Of a stretch of DNA of 64,000 nt, positions 1-11,546 are shown piece after piece (within the stretch, counting starts at the first letter, position 1; each line of letters opens with the position of its first letter). The notes below the pieces were generated by a model. That model saw only the letters and a program-made list of their open reading frames with translations, was not told where the DNA came from and ran no database searches. A program made the position numbers and the translations under genes. The DNA lies in the NCBI GenBank assembly GCA_029255685.2, contig CM055319.2:18007247-18071246 (forward strand). The letters are read 5' to 3'. This stretch comes from Silene conica. Taxonomy: Eukaryota; Streptophyta; Magnoliopsida; Caryophyllales; Caryophyllaceae.

Positions 1-668
1 TCATAATGTCCTACACAACAAGGAGCCGTTAAATCACATGATCAGAAATAGCCAATGTTTTGAACATTGATCAGCACCAACCAAATAAAATAAATCAGAA
101 ACGAATACAAACCTGTAAGAATGTTGTTATAATGAGAGTAAACAGACCCAATAACAGTAGCTATATTAGTTTGGGTTGCTTGTAAAGTGGGTTAAATGAT
201 TTAGCAAATTCACAAATAAAATAATAGTTAGTACTTTGACAGTATGGGCAAACTGAAATGTTACTGTTGATACATTACCTACACATGCCTAGAAGCTAGG
301 AACATGCACTCTAAATACACAAAATCAAGACCAAATCTTTTCATCTACCACCAACTACAGAACGACGGGAACTGTACACAATTTACAATCAGATTCTTAA
401 AACAACTCTAAAACATAACTAAGTAAAAAACGATGAAGAGCTCATGATCCACAGGAAATTAGAGACAAAACCCATTAATGGTAAATCACACAATATAAAC
501 AGTAGGACACTAAAATACCCGAATTATATAGAACCATTAGTACATATCCAGAAAGGGCTAACACCCCCAAAAGTCAATAAACTACATATAAAGATAGCTT
601 ATCCCACAAATTAATAGATGTAATCCATCATCCGCAAATCATAATACAATACCTTAAAAACAGGGAAA
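1..668. other. Left edge, no gene seen
   Basis: AT-rich sequence with no convincing reading frame, splice pattern or repeat. It lies downstream of the minus-strand gene at 760-1295 and probably includes its 3' untranslated region. Confidence 0.4.
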
Positions 669-759
669 TTAAACTGGGACACCATTAAGTGCAAAACAGT
701 AGTACATTATCAGTTTATAACCAAACTGAATAAGACCTCCATCTACTCTAATTAGTAGA

Positions 760-1295
760 CTAACCATCAGAGGAGGAGACAGTAGGCTTAAAAAGGTCTT
801 CTTCCAGGTAACTGTGATATATCTCGTATATATCAAGCGCATCAAGGGGGCCAGCGAAACTTTCACCAGTAGCCATACACAGATGATATATAGTCATGTG
901 AGGGACAATTGTTTCACATCTTTTGAAGAACTCGATCACTTCCTCCTCTACCGTGGTCAGCTCGCTTCGTTTAATACCCACTGATTCTGATTATAACACA
1001 GAAAACTGTGTCAAAGTAGTCATCTAAAAAGCTTAACTAATAAATTAACAATTAAGATTGCAGTAGTACCTTCGGTTACCTGCTCATCAGGTATCGGTTG
1101 TCGGACATTCCGGTAACGAGGACCCATCATTAACTCCAACGAAACAAGCCGGAAGTCATCCCGACGAATCAAGCTCCATATAACATCATTATTCATGACA
1201 ACCATTAAGCGATGAAACAGAGGACGGAAACCGTTCACAACTTCATCAATTTTAGATTGTAGATAACGTACCTCATCAACATTATTCAAAGGCAT
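760..1295 (-). CDS. Uncharacterised small two-exon protein, 150 aa
   Basis: Two coding blocks join in frame. Exon 1 runs 1295-1070 from an ATG (MPLNNVDEVRYLQSK...) and ends GAAG|GTACTA in phase 1. Exon 2 runs 986-760 after an acceptor ...AATCAG| and ends in TAG; a second AG six bases later (exon from 980) would remove two residues. The joined length is 453 nt, in frame. The product is soluble-looking, acidic towards the C terminus, with an amphipathic N-terminal helix (SKIDEVVNGFRPLFHRL) and a Ser-rich tail. No signal peptide or membrane segment is visible. The frame stays open upstream to 1439, but that part is T-rich and reads like intron or leader, so more 5' exons are possible. I do not recognise the family. 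The in-frame splicing is the main support. Confidence 0.5.
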
Positions 1296-1545
1296 AGAGA
1301 AGATTAGAGAAAATAAAAACCTAAAAAGAGGAGCACACAACAAAGGAAATGAAAAGAAAAATACCGTAAAACAGGGGATGGACATTGCTTTTATATGAAA
1401 ATCACCAAGCAAGGAGACAAAGTGCTCACTGCTCATCACACTCCACGCACGAGAGCACTGCTCTACTGTTCATCCTTAAGGAGGATTTTGCACATTTATA
1501 AGGGTTATAGATATTTGAGAGTAATAAATGTTATGAAAGATAATA

Positions 1546-1640
1546 TCTATATCTATATATAAGTATAAAAGAAGAACCGCTATGTATTAGGTTGGACACG
1601 TGTTGCTTTCACGTTAAAAAATTTCCCGCTCAAAACTTAA
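1546..1640 (+). mobile_element. Possible Helitron 5' terminus
   Basis: The sequence begins TCTATATCTATATATAAG and is followed within about 50 bases by a CACGTG-containing stretch. This resembles the 5' ends of many plant Helitrons (TC start, A/T-rich, then a GTGGC/CACGTG block). No matching 3' hairpin with CTRR was found nearby, so this is a weak call. Confidence 0.25.
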
Positions 1641-2094
1641 AATACTAAAATTATACTGCGTATCTTTTACTTGAGCAATATGTATATGTAAAATATCTTC
1701 TTAAAAGATTTCTCTATCATGTTTATACTAGATTTGTAATATCTTGACATGGTTTCAGAGTAATTATCGTAACAGTTAATCTTCTAAAATTACTTAGTAT
1801 AATAGACATATATAAAGAATAATTTAAGTATGATAGTTTTTTATGGCTAATGAAAGAAATATCAGATGTATCATCATCGGAACAACATGGAACGTTGAAA
1901 GTGCATGAAACTCCAATAGAAACGGAAACATGTACATCCAATTCAATGGTCTTGGAAAGACACTTACATATTACGCATCAATGTCAAAATAATATTTTAA
2001 GCACATATATTTTTATAATAACTTCTATACTTTTCATTTGAACATCATCTTGAAGAAATTTTTTATCCAATATTTCTAATATATGAATATAATT
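1641..2094. other. AT-rich intergenic spacer
   Basis: No supportable gene. A short plus frame at 1850-2041 has no recognisable domain and is probably chance. Confidence 0.4.
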
Positions 2095-3300
2095 GAAGCT
2101 CATATTCTTTTAATATTAACTCGTATTTTTTTACATTAGATCATATTCTTTTTACTTTAGCTCATATTCTTATCTTAATAGCTCGTATTCTTATCTTATT
2201 AGCTCGTATACTTTTTACAATAGCTCTTATTCTTATCTTAATAGCTCGTATATTCTTATCTTAATAGCCCGTATTCTTCTTACATTGGCTCATATTCTTT
2301 TTATATTAACCCGTGCTCACTACAAAATACTAACACATTTGCGACGGACAGTTCCGTCGCAAATCATGAGAAATCCGTCGTAAAAGTGACATTTGCGACG
2401 GATTTGCGACGGACATTGTTTGTCGCGTCTTTTTGTCGCAAACTGAATTTTTGCGACGGAATTGTCCGTCGCAAACATTTGCGACGGAATGGTCAAGGTT
2501 TGCGACGGAAATTCCGTCGCAAAGTCTTGACCAGAACGTTCTTATATGCTCGTATTTGTAAGCTCTTGATCCTCTAATATGGTCGTATGTTTTTTTTTAC
2601 ATTAGCCCGTATTCTTATCTTAATAGCTCGTATTTTTTTACATTACCTCGTATTCTTAGCTTAATATCTCTATTAGCTCGCATTATTACATTAATAGCTC
2701 GCCTTCTTATGTGCCCGTATTTTTTAGTTCCTGATTCTCTTAAGTTCTTATTCCTTTTACATTAGCTCGTATTTCTTATATATTAGTACTTTGTAGCTCG
2801 TATTCTTTTAATTATACCTCGTAATCTTAAGTGCCTATTATATCATGAAATTTGACGTATTGCAAATCTTGTTCTGTTTTTTTAGCTCGGGACGTGTTTC
2901 AATTAGCTCGTATTATCATCTTAATAGGCTGTATTCTTATTTACTTGTATATTTAAGTCCGTGATCCTTTTAATCTCATATTCGTATTCATTTGTGCTCA
3001 TATTTTAAAGCTCAGCTCGTCTTATGTTAATAGCTCGTATTCATTTGTGCTCGTATTTTAAAGTCCGTCTTATCTTAATTGATCGTATTGTTTTTACATT
3101 AGCTCGTATTCTTAGCTTAATAGTTCGAATTCTTTTTATATTAGCTCATAGTCTTAGGTTAATAACTCGCATTATTTTGTGCTCGTATTTTTTTAGTTCG
3201 TGATTCTCTTAAACTCGTATTCTTTTTACATTAGCTCATATTCTTATGTGTTTGTATTCTGTAGCTCGTATTTTTTTTAATTATACCTCATAAACTTAAG
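2095..3300 (+). repeat. Degenerate tandem array of a ~20-bp AGCTCGTATTCTT unit
   Basis: Dozens of diverged copies of a unit close to TTAATAGCTCGTATTCTTATC follow one another, with variants such as CATATTCTTTTTACATTAGC. Unit length drifts between about 18 and 24 bases. The array is interrupted at 2318-2540 by a CACTA-type fragment and resumes after it, so the array is older than that insertion. It has no coding potential. Confidence 0.75.
2318..2540 (+). mobile_element. CACTA (En/Spm-like) terminal fragment
   Basis: It starts with CACTACAAAA, the hallmark terminus of plant CACTA elements, and continues with several direct and inverted copies of TTTGCGACGGA / TCCGTCGCAAA. These are typical subterminal repeats for transposase binding. 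No second TAGTG terminus was found on the right, so only one end or a deleted derivative is present. It lies inside the AGCTCGTATTCTT array. Confidence 0.7.
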
Positions 3301-3354
3301 TACTTAATATATTCATCAATACATCTATTTATGCTTTTAATTAAATAAGAGAAG

Positions 3355-4180
3355 AGAAACAACAAATTATACAATAACTCTTAATTTACAATCAATTATT
3401 TTATTAACTAATTCAATAATTACCCAACTGATATTTTATTACTATTTAACTATCTTTTTATTTATATACTTAATTTATTTAACCAAAGTAATAGTCAAAG
3501 TAATCGCTCTAAAAACAATAATTATCCAACTGATATTTTATTACCATTTAATTATCCTTTTATTTATATACTTAATTTGTTTAACCAAAGTAATAGCCAA
3601 TGAAATTGCTCTAAAACAATAGCTAATGAAATCAATTATTTTATTAACTAATTCAATTATCATCCAACTGATATCTTATTACTATTTAATTATCTTTTTA
3701 TTTATATACCTAATTTATTTAAACAAAGTAATAACCAATGTAATCGTTCTAAAAACAATAATTATCTAACTGATATTTTATTATTATTTGATTATCTTTT
3801 TATTTATATACTTAATTTATTTAACCAAAATAATATCCAATGAAATTGCTCTAAAACAATAGCCAATGAAATCAATTATTTTGGTAACTAATTCAATAAT
3901 TATCCAACCGATATTTTATTACTATTTAATTATCTTTTTTACTTATATAATTGATTTATTTAACCAAAGTAATATCCAATGTAATCGTTCTAAAAATAAT
4001 AATTATAATTATCTTTTTATTTATATAATTAATTTATTTAACCAAATTAATATCCAATGTATTCACTCTAAAACAATAACTATCCAACTTATATTTTATT
4101 ACTATTTAATTATATTTTTATTTATATATTTAATTTATTTAACCAAAGTAATAGCCAATGAAATTACTCTAAAACAATAG
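3355..4180. repeat. Tandem array with 240-bp higher-order period (102 + 138)
   Basis: The landmark (T/C)ATCCAACTGATAT recurs at about 3421, 3523, 3661, 3763 and 3901, giving alternating spacings of 102 and 138 bases and an exact 240-base higher-order period. A shorter damaged copy ends near 4081-4180. Units share TTTATTTATATACTTAATTT and AACCAAAGTAATA. The reading frames here (for example 3866-4180) are by-products of the repeat. Confidence 0.7.
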
Positions 4181-4334
4181 CCAATAAAATCGTTCGAAAA
4201 GTTTCTCTTTTAAGTATATATATTGATTACATTGAAAATTTACCCAAGTTACCCTTTTATTGTATCTTTTATTTGGCCATATCTTTCCGTATAAAATTTA
4301 TTGCTCATCGTTACTCACACGGAGATTTATATAT

Positions 4335-6927
4335 ATATTTTTTTGATAAAAGGTAAGTATATTATCAAAGAATAGTGTAAAAACTACATGTACAAGCTCT
4401 TGACAGTACTACTGTCACATAATTTTAGCTAAAAACTTGGCATCTTTGCCCCTGATTTGACCCTTGTGTAAGCCATTGAAATACACAGTAAGTTCATGCC
4501 TAATTTGCTTGATGAGTGTCTCTGGCTTGTCAATGCGCCCTTCTATTCTTGCTTGATTCCTTTGCTTCCAAACATGGTAAATTACAGCATTTATGATCCC
4601 ATTAATAACTGCCCTCTTCAATTTTGTGCCTCTGATACGTCTCCTCCATTGATTACTTAAGGTATCTAGCAGTCCATGCCCAACCCATTGCTCCATAAGC
4701 TTTAACAGCCTTCTACTATACTCACATTGGCAAAATAAATGTACAGTGGTTTTAATAGCATCTGCACAGATGCAACACTGATTGTCATCAGTGACCCCCC
4801 ATTGCTGCAATTTGATCTTGAGTTTCATTGCTTCATGTTGCTGAAACCATGCTACTACTTTATGCTTGGGAATAGTCCACCTGTTCCACACAAGGCTGCA
4901 CCACTCAACTTCATCTCATGTATTTCTGAGCAAATTGTATCCTTTGGATACTGTATAAGATAAGGGATCATAGATATCCCATACCTTCTGAATGTAAGCT
5001 TTTTTGTAATCATCCTTGACCTTGCAGATTTTATTCCAACTCCAACTAACATCATGAGCAGGCTGATACTCCATCCACCCCTGATGTTTAATATAGATGT
5101 GATTGACCCATTGTACCCAAAGCTTGTTTGGTTGAGTAAAAACCCACCAAGCTATTTTATGCACTGTCGCGTTATTACATACCTTCCCTTGAACCAAGTT
5201 AAGACCCCCTTCAAAATATGGTCTCCAAATCTTGTCATATGATATCAATGGGACTCTCTTATAGTCTTATCCCCCATCCCAGAAGTAATTCCTGCATACG
5301 GCTTCCAAGTTTTTAATGATTCCTGCTGGCAAAACAAAGATGGAGCTCCAGTAGTTATGGAGCGTGCTGAAAACAGATTTCACCAAAGTTAAACGTCCTG
5401 CATAGGACAGATTTCTTGCCCCCAACTTCCTGATTCTGGCAGTCAGACTTTGTAGCAGAGGTTGGCAATCCAACATAGTTAATCTGGTGGCCTTGATAGG
5501 CACCCAAAGATACTTAAATGGTAAAGTTCCTTCACTGCACCCTGAAATAGCTAGTACATCTTGTTTTATGTTTTGAGCCATCCCACTAAAGTACACATGT
5601 GATTTTCCTTTGCTAAGCTTCAGTCTTGATGCTACTGAAAATGTAGATAAAGTTCGAAGCAGCACCATGATGGATTATTTAATGTCATCTTTGCTAAACA
5701 TTAGCAAGTCATCATCAAACATTAGACTTGCTAATCTCATGGGTTTGCACTTAGGGTGAAATCTGAAATCCATACTACTGGTAGTATGCTGTAATAAGCG
5801 CGTCAGATACTCCATACATGTGGTAAATAGGAGAGGAGACAAAGGATCTCCTTGCCTAAGCCCTCTCTGTCCCTGGAAAAACCCAAAAGAGTCATCATTC
5901 AAATTCAGTGTGTATATATGATGCAGTGTTAACACATTGCATTGTAAGTGCTATGAACTGGTCAGGGAAGTTCAGAGCCCTCATCATTTGGTGCAAAAAT
6001 TTCCATTCAACTGTATCATATGCTTTTTGCATATCCATTTTAAACAAGCAGCTTGGGGGTGCAATTTTCCTGTTAGATTTTCTCACCAAGTCTTGACATA
6101 TGAGAATGTTCTCAACGATACTCCTTCCCTTAATGAAACCCCTTGTGTGGGGGAGATAATATCTGGTAGGACAGTAGCCATTTTATTGCACATAAACTTT
6201 GCAATACATTTGTAGATAGTATTGCAACAAGAAATAGGTCTAAATTGGAGTACATTACTTGGTTTGTCAATCATGGGAATCAATGTGAGAGTGGTAGTAT
6301 TGATCTGTTTCAGCAGCTGGCCATGGTAAAAAAATCCTTAATATCATTGCAGACTGCTACACCAGTGATTTACCAAGTGTCCTTAAAGAATTTGTTAGAG
6401 TAGTCATCGGGACCAGGGGCCTTGTCATTGGGTATACTCAGCATAACCTTATGAATCTCCTTATTTGTTACAGGTTGAAGTAGAATGGTATGGTGATCAG
6501 TAGTACATACAGCCCCTTGTTTCACTATGTTGGCTGCTATATTACTAGTACTTGCACACTCCCCCAACAGCTCTTTATAGTATGTCAAAAAAGCATCATG
6601 TATCTTTGTTGGCCTAGTATGGGTAGCTCCATTTTGATCCTCAATCTGAGTGATGGAATTGGTCTGTCTCCTAGCTTTCATTGTACCATGAAAGTAGGCA
6701 GTGTTTGCATCCCCCTCTTGTAGCCATTTTGTCTTAGCTTTTTGATGTAGAAAACTCAATCTAGCCTTGTGCAGGGCCTTATAATTAGTCATGGCTTCCA
6801 TCTCCTCCTGAATGAGCTGCTGATCCCCTGTGTACCAATTGCTTTTGGATAGTCAGCAATTGAGCATGGGCAATATCTGCTTGAGATTCTATGCTATGGG
6901 CAATATCTGCTTGAGATTTACATTTAA
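4335..6927 (-). pseudogene. L1-type LINE, 5'-truncated, broken reverse transcriptase
   Basis: Minus-strand blocks in several frames match successive parts of a plant L1 ORF2. 6801-6370 is the pre-RT region, ending with the conserved NDKAPGPDDYSNKFFK. 6283-5895 carries PISCCNTIYKCIAK and MDMQKAYDTVEW. 5935-5675 carries QGQRGLRQGDPLSPLLF and the catalytic box, read here as FDDDLLMF instead of the usual FADDLLMF. 5668-5267 is the thumb region. 5248-4415 includes the C-terminal zf-RVT-like segment CCICADAIKTTVHLFCQCEY. Frameshifts and stops separate the blocks, and the endonuclease domain is absent. The 3' end in element sense is near 4335, beside a short A-rich tail. A 32-bp duplication (GGGCAATATCTGCTTGAGAT) sits at the truncated 5' edge. 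Confidence 0.88.
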
Positions 6928-7666
6928 AATTATATATACTCATAAAATTAATAATCAACTTTATTAGTTTGCAAAGTTGCACGGAAATGTATTTTGCTAA
7001 CATTTCATCTATAAATTTTACACACATAAGTGTTACATAATAGCATTTAAAGCATTAAAGGATATATTTTATAAAATGAACACCAAAAGAAATTTTGTAT
7101 AGTAAAATTAAGAAGGTGCGAAGTTAAAATATTACATCTTAATTATATATTTTAAATTATGTTGTCTGACTGATAAATATATTTAACATTATATTAAGAG
7201 TCCATATATTTAACATTATATTAAGAGTATTTGTTCCTGTTAATGTATATGCACTCTTAATATAATTATTAAGAAATATTATTGAGGAAAGTTAAATATT
7301 TATATCCCACATTTAAGATATTGTCTAACTGTTAAATATATGGACTCTTAATATGATTATTTATATATTTTATAAGAAATGTTATAGAGCAAAGTTAAAT
7401 ATTTAAATCTCACGTTTAAAATATAATAACCTAATTCTATCAAATACTCTTGTTAATGTAGTAATAAATAAATATATCTTTGTAAAGACCAATTGATGCG
7501 TGCATATATAAATTAATTTGTAAAATATATTCTATCTCTACTCAAATTAGATTTATATTTAAAATTTTGTTTCACATAAAAAGTATAGACTATTACACAA
7601 TATATCGAATGTTAATTTAATTTTTCGTACTTTATGATGATATATTAAGGGCTGTTAAAATAATAT

Positions 7667-7756
7667 TTCCTCCGTTTTTAATTGATTTACCCATTTGTTG
7701 AATATATGGGTGGTATATTTTAATAAAATGGGTACATCATATAAAAATAGAGGAAG
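7667..7756. mobile_element. Short Stowaway-like MITE
   Basis: The ends TTCCTCCGTTTTTA and TAGAGGAA are approximate inverted repeats of the CTCCCTCC-type Stowaway terminus. The element is about 90 bases long and the inner part is also partly palindromic around ATATATGGGTGG. Confidence 0.5.
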
Positions 7757-8872
7757 TAATAATTTTCCGTAAAAAGTATCGCATGTTACATAAAATATTA
7801 GATGTATAAAAAATAATATATATTTGACTAATACTTGACAATATATGGCAAAAACCATGTTTTATTTTAAAAAAAAATAAGTTTGAAAAATGTCAAAAAT
7901 AAAAGCAGTGGAAAGATGACCTGCAATCAAAGTTAGATAAGTGTATTAAGATAGCTATGAATATACGTAGGGTTAATCTGTCCCCTACGCGGTTACGCCA
8001 TAACGATTATGTGCCCGTTTGGCCAAGGTTTTGTTTTGGACCCAGAATTAGGAATAAGTTTACAAGTAAAAAAGTGAATGTATGACGTACCAAACTCATC
8101 ATGGCTATATAATACTATATTGTATTGACAATAACATAATTTTATGTGCCCTCAAAATCAATTGATTTACTAGAAAATGGACATGGTATATACATATGTA
8201 CTCCACAATTTATGTATTCTATCTTGAGATGGAAGTTAAGGGACTTGAAGTAAATATTTGATGGTGGATGTATTATATATAGACCTATCAAACGGGCCGG
8301 GGCCAAAATACGGGTCGGCTCATACGGGTTACGGGTCAGTTTGGGTTTAGAATACGGGTCAAGAAAATTTTCTAACGTTTTTAGAAATTAAAATATTTTT
8401 TTCAATAAAAGTAAAAAACAATTTAAAATAATATTTTAATTATATTCAATTTACATTAGTATTTTGTGAAAACTAATCATAAATTTCCCCAACTTTTTAG
8501 TTTTGGTGTAGTGTAGCTAATACATGTTACCTAACTAATAGAGTTCATGCATGATCTATACGCGATAAGGGAGCATCTTTTAATGACGATATTGTTATAT
8601 TAAAAAAAAAAGAAATAGATTATTTAAATATTTTAATTATTATAATGATTAGAAAGAATCATTTGTTCTAAATTATGAAAATTAGCTAATTAGCAATGAA
8701 GTAAGTAATAATTCTTTTTTATTTGCTAATTACATCATGCCATTCATTAGGGTTGATTTCGTAGTACATATTTCTATGTAATATCATTTATAGAAAAAGT
8801 TTTACATTTCGACTAATATCATGTTATATTATACAGGTTTAAAACTTAATTATAAATATTATCTAGATATGT

Positions 8873-8901
8873 CCGTGTATTTGTGCACGGTGCTAAACTA
8901 G
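8873..8901 (+). mobile_element. Helitron 3' terminus (hairpin plus CTAG)
   Basis: The hairpin CCGTGTATTTGTGCACGG is followed after a short spacer by ...AAACTAG and then host T. Plant Helitrons end in a GC-rich hairpin 10-12 bases before CTRR and insert before T. The matching TC start was not located, so the element length is unknown. Confidence 0.5.
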
Positions 8902-9331
8902 TAACATTTATAATAAAAAAATCACGGAAATTACGGTGCTCCAACTAAACAACCTATATGAACTTGATTCATGGAAAATGCAAATTAGCTAGTGAAAATC
9001 AAACTAGTTTATGTTATTTCCCATAAATTATATATAGGATATCAATTCGTGTGAATTGTAATTATCTACATGAGTTAAATTCTTAGATGAACCAAACGGA
9101 TATTTTCGTTGAGGAGATCAAGTATTTAATGAATAAGATTACACGCTGCATTCTTTTGCAACTTGTAGAGTCATAAGACTCATAACTCATGAGAATGCAG
9201 TGGGAATTAGTACATTCAAAAATCAAAATTCTCCCAGCGAGATATCAGCCACTTATTAGTACTAGATAAGGTGTTAGAATTCATAGGAATCTAGAACAAC
9301 ATAAACCCAGCTAAAGGCAACACATTTACAC

Positions 9332-9721
9332 ATGGCTCAAGCAATAGCATCAATGTCAAGTTTACATGGCTCATATCAAGATGTCTTAGAAGGGAGCCTT
9401 CAGATAAGTGGCTCAATCCGCTTTGCCACACTGAACACCACACGGGTTGGCCGGGTAGACTTCCCTAGGACGAGCCTGATCGTTAGAGGCCAGAAAGTTT
9501 CAGCACAGACTACAGAGACTAGCCGCCGTGCTGTGTTGGGCATGATTGTAGCTGGTTTCACTTTGGGTCCTTGTATTCAAACCATTTTCACTGAGGCCAA
9601 GCAAATTCCAGACCGACCTCCTCGACTGATGCCTGATGCTCTCATTAGGTACCCCATAGTCAATAGTGCTCAGTCGTATCGAGAATTATGCTATTTTTAC
9701 CCCATTTTTACTGTTATTTGA
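9332..9721 (+). pseudogene. PsbQ-like (OEC 16/17 kDa) transit peptide, truncated
   Basis: The first about 115 codons read like the precursor of PsbQ, the extrinsic oxygen-evolving-complex subunit of photosystem II in the thylakoid lumen. It starts MAQAIASMSSLHG, has VLEGSLQISGS, a chloroplast-type Ser/Thr/Arg-rich stretch, then the twin-arginine lumen signal ETSRRAVLGMIVAGF and a cleavage-like FTEAKQI. After this RPPRLMPDALIRYP and NSAQSYRE follow the order of the Pro-rich N terminus of mature PsbQ (its NSDQARD motif), but the four-helix-bundle domain is missing and the frame stops at 129 aa. Usual precursors are about 230 aa. It may be the first exon of a decayed duplicate; a donor-like AG|GTACCC lies at about 9648. 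The family call comes from recalled similarity; the loss of function is inferred. Confidence 0.65.
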
Positions 9722-10014
9722 CTGCCAGTTAAAGATCTCTCTCAGGGAGTTCATGGGTAAATTTTTAGGCCAGCATCTGCACTTTGAGTGGATTTCCCTT
9801 TCCTGCTATATTTACGTGTTTGGACTAAGGAATAAGAATGTCAAATTTTCTATATCATATGTGAATAACTACTATTTTATTACATGACAATTTCATAACT
9901 AGTACTTTGTCGACGCAAACCATGTATTGACTAAGGGATCATTATCTCGCCGCCTCAAGGCTTCAAGAAAAGCTGGGAGTACAAAAGTCGAATGTACATA
10001 GTCCAACTTCAAGA

Positions 10015-10156
10015 CTAATATTCAGGCCGTATGCCACCAGGATAGTATCGTTCAGTCACAATCTTTTTGAAAATTTGTGACCGATCATAGAGTACGGTCC
10101 AGCAGGCCAGCCTGAAGACTGAAGAGAGACCCATTGAGATGGCTTTTTGGCGCAAC
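10015..10156 (-). CDS. Terminal coding exon of an unidentified gene (partial)
   Basis: On the minus strand a good acceptor (GTGTGTAG|G) at 10,157 opens a 46-codon frame that ends in TAG at 10,015. It reads LRQKAISMGLSSVFRLACWT followed by VLYDRSQIFKKIVTERYYP and GGIRPEY. Amino-acid use is balanced and protein-like, unlike the surrounding AT-rich frames. I do not recognise the family. Upstream exons were not assigned; open minus-strand stretches at 11,133-10,837 (after a TTTTCAG acceptor) could belong to the same gene, or the exon could be a gene relic. Confidence 0.35.
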
Positions 10157-10369
10157 CTACACACAAATATCACAACATGGCAGGTGGTACAGCAGAACCT
10201 AATTTACCATTTACTTGCCCTTCTATTAACAACAAAAAGGTTTTTTGAATGAGCTATAAGGAAAATTACATAAACAACTACATTAAATGACGGCTAGTTT
10301 ACAATAAAAAGTAGCATAACAAGTTTCACGAAACATTTACAGAAATTTGATGAGAAAAGAAGTTTGTTG

Positions 10370-10640
10370 AGGTCTCTTCCCATATATGTGTGAGGAGCAT
10401 TATCCCACATCGGTAGAATTATAGTGAAGGGACTAGCTTATAAGTAAGTGGTCTACTCCTCCTACCACCAATTGGTTTTAGGATGGAACCTCACTTGCTT
10501 ATGGGCCGGTCTCATGCACAACAAAGTCGTGGCGTGATAGAATCACTGCCCTAAAGTTGTATTTGCCCGTTCGATGCACGAGGACTCTTAGCAATCAACT
10601 TCCCATGGTTAACACGACTTCCGAGCCTGATGTGTACGAT
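10370..10640 (+). mobile_element. TRIM/solo-LTR-like sequence (copy 1)
   Basis: It contains TTATCCCACATCGG, a CTTATAAGTAAGTGGTCTAC block, ACCAATTGGTTTTAGGATGG, AACCTCACTTGCTTATGGGC and a GGTCTCATGCACAACAA tail. This order is familiar from LTRs of small non-autonomous plant retrotransposons. A related copy lies at about 26,050-26,260. Boundaries and duplications were not determined. Confidence 0.45.
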
Positions 10641-11546
10641 GAAGACTCAGATTGGGAATTACTAACAGAACGTTATCAAAATAAGCTTTGAAATGAGATA
10701 TATTAGAAAGAGAAGAGGATGTACGTTGTGTGTTTTTTTGTTGTTTAGAAATGTTGTAAGTATGTGGAGGATATTAACGGTGTCTCGTAAAATAAAGCTT
10801 AGAAGACTTCATAATCATATTTGGTAATCCGCAGAATCAATCATAGAAGATTGAATTATCAAAGTATACAGTCACACCAATCAGTCTAGGAAATTGAGCA
10901 ATCCATATGAAAAAACTACGACAATCAGTATGGAAGACTAAACCATCAGGCTTGGAATTTGTGCGAAAATCACATACAATTCCAACACTTTCAACCATCA
11001 TACCAATTATTCCAATGTAGGATAATAATAGCTTCTTTTGAAGCAACACTTCCAACAAACCCTCACGTGATTCAAAAGAAGAGAAAAGGAAATAGCTGAT
11101 TAAGGCAACGGTACGCAAGTCTGAAAATGACAATGTTCTTGAGGAATTGAATTGTCACCCAGCATACAATTACCTGCTAAGCCGTATCGAGTTGCTCTCA
11201 GCATTGGACTCTCCACGGTGGTTTGTAACGAATAGCTGTGCACAAACCTACATTCAAATCTATGTTCGTTCTCGCGAAACTGTTGCTAAACAATGCCCCT
11301 CAATTGCCTGGGATCTCGTGAACGCTCTAGAGGTCCTAAAGCCTAAGAACCTCATAGGGGGTAGGGCATTTCCCCCACCTTCACATAGGTAAAACCATCA
11401 AGTTTGACTGTCACAAACCATCCATAAAAAAGGACTATATATGAATTTATTAAGAGCTTAGCTCAGCCTCCTCAAATGACAGAAATAACATAGTATATTA
11501 AAAGGAATACCACATCACGTTTTATTATAAAAGGAATGATTGTGGT
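10641..11546. other. Spacer with two weak open frames
   Basis: A minus frame at 10,837-11,133 and a plus frame at 11,147-11,392 are open, but neither has a recognisable domain. The minus frame begins just after a CATTTTCAG acceptor-like site, so it might be an exon. The region is otherwise featureless. Confidence 0.3.

Larger units (their letters stand above)
6928..9331. other. AT-rich intergenic region with MITE and Helitron traces
   Basis: No gene is supported. About 7150-7440 holds imperfect direct repeats around ATATTTAACATTATATTAAG and AAAGTTAAATATTTA. 8280-8370 holds a short run of ACGGGTC-type motifs resembling one end of the GC-rich hAT-like MITEs seen elsewhere in the window. Confidence 0.4.

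Noticed and set aside
1850..2041. Plus frame overlapping an NGLGKT-like P-loop string in another frame
   Set aside because: No neighbouring Walker B or other NTPase motif, AT-rich surroundings and no splice context; probably chance.
3866..4180. 104-aa plus ORF
   Set aside because: It is a translation of the AT-rich 240-bp repeat array, with the same period in the peptide.
9905..10003. Possible second PsbQ exon (FVDANHVLTKGSLSRRLKAS)
   Set aside because: Spacing resembles part of the PsbQ helical domain, but similarity is too weak and the segment overlaps the 3' flank of a minus-strand exon.
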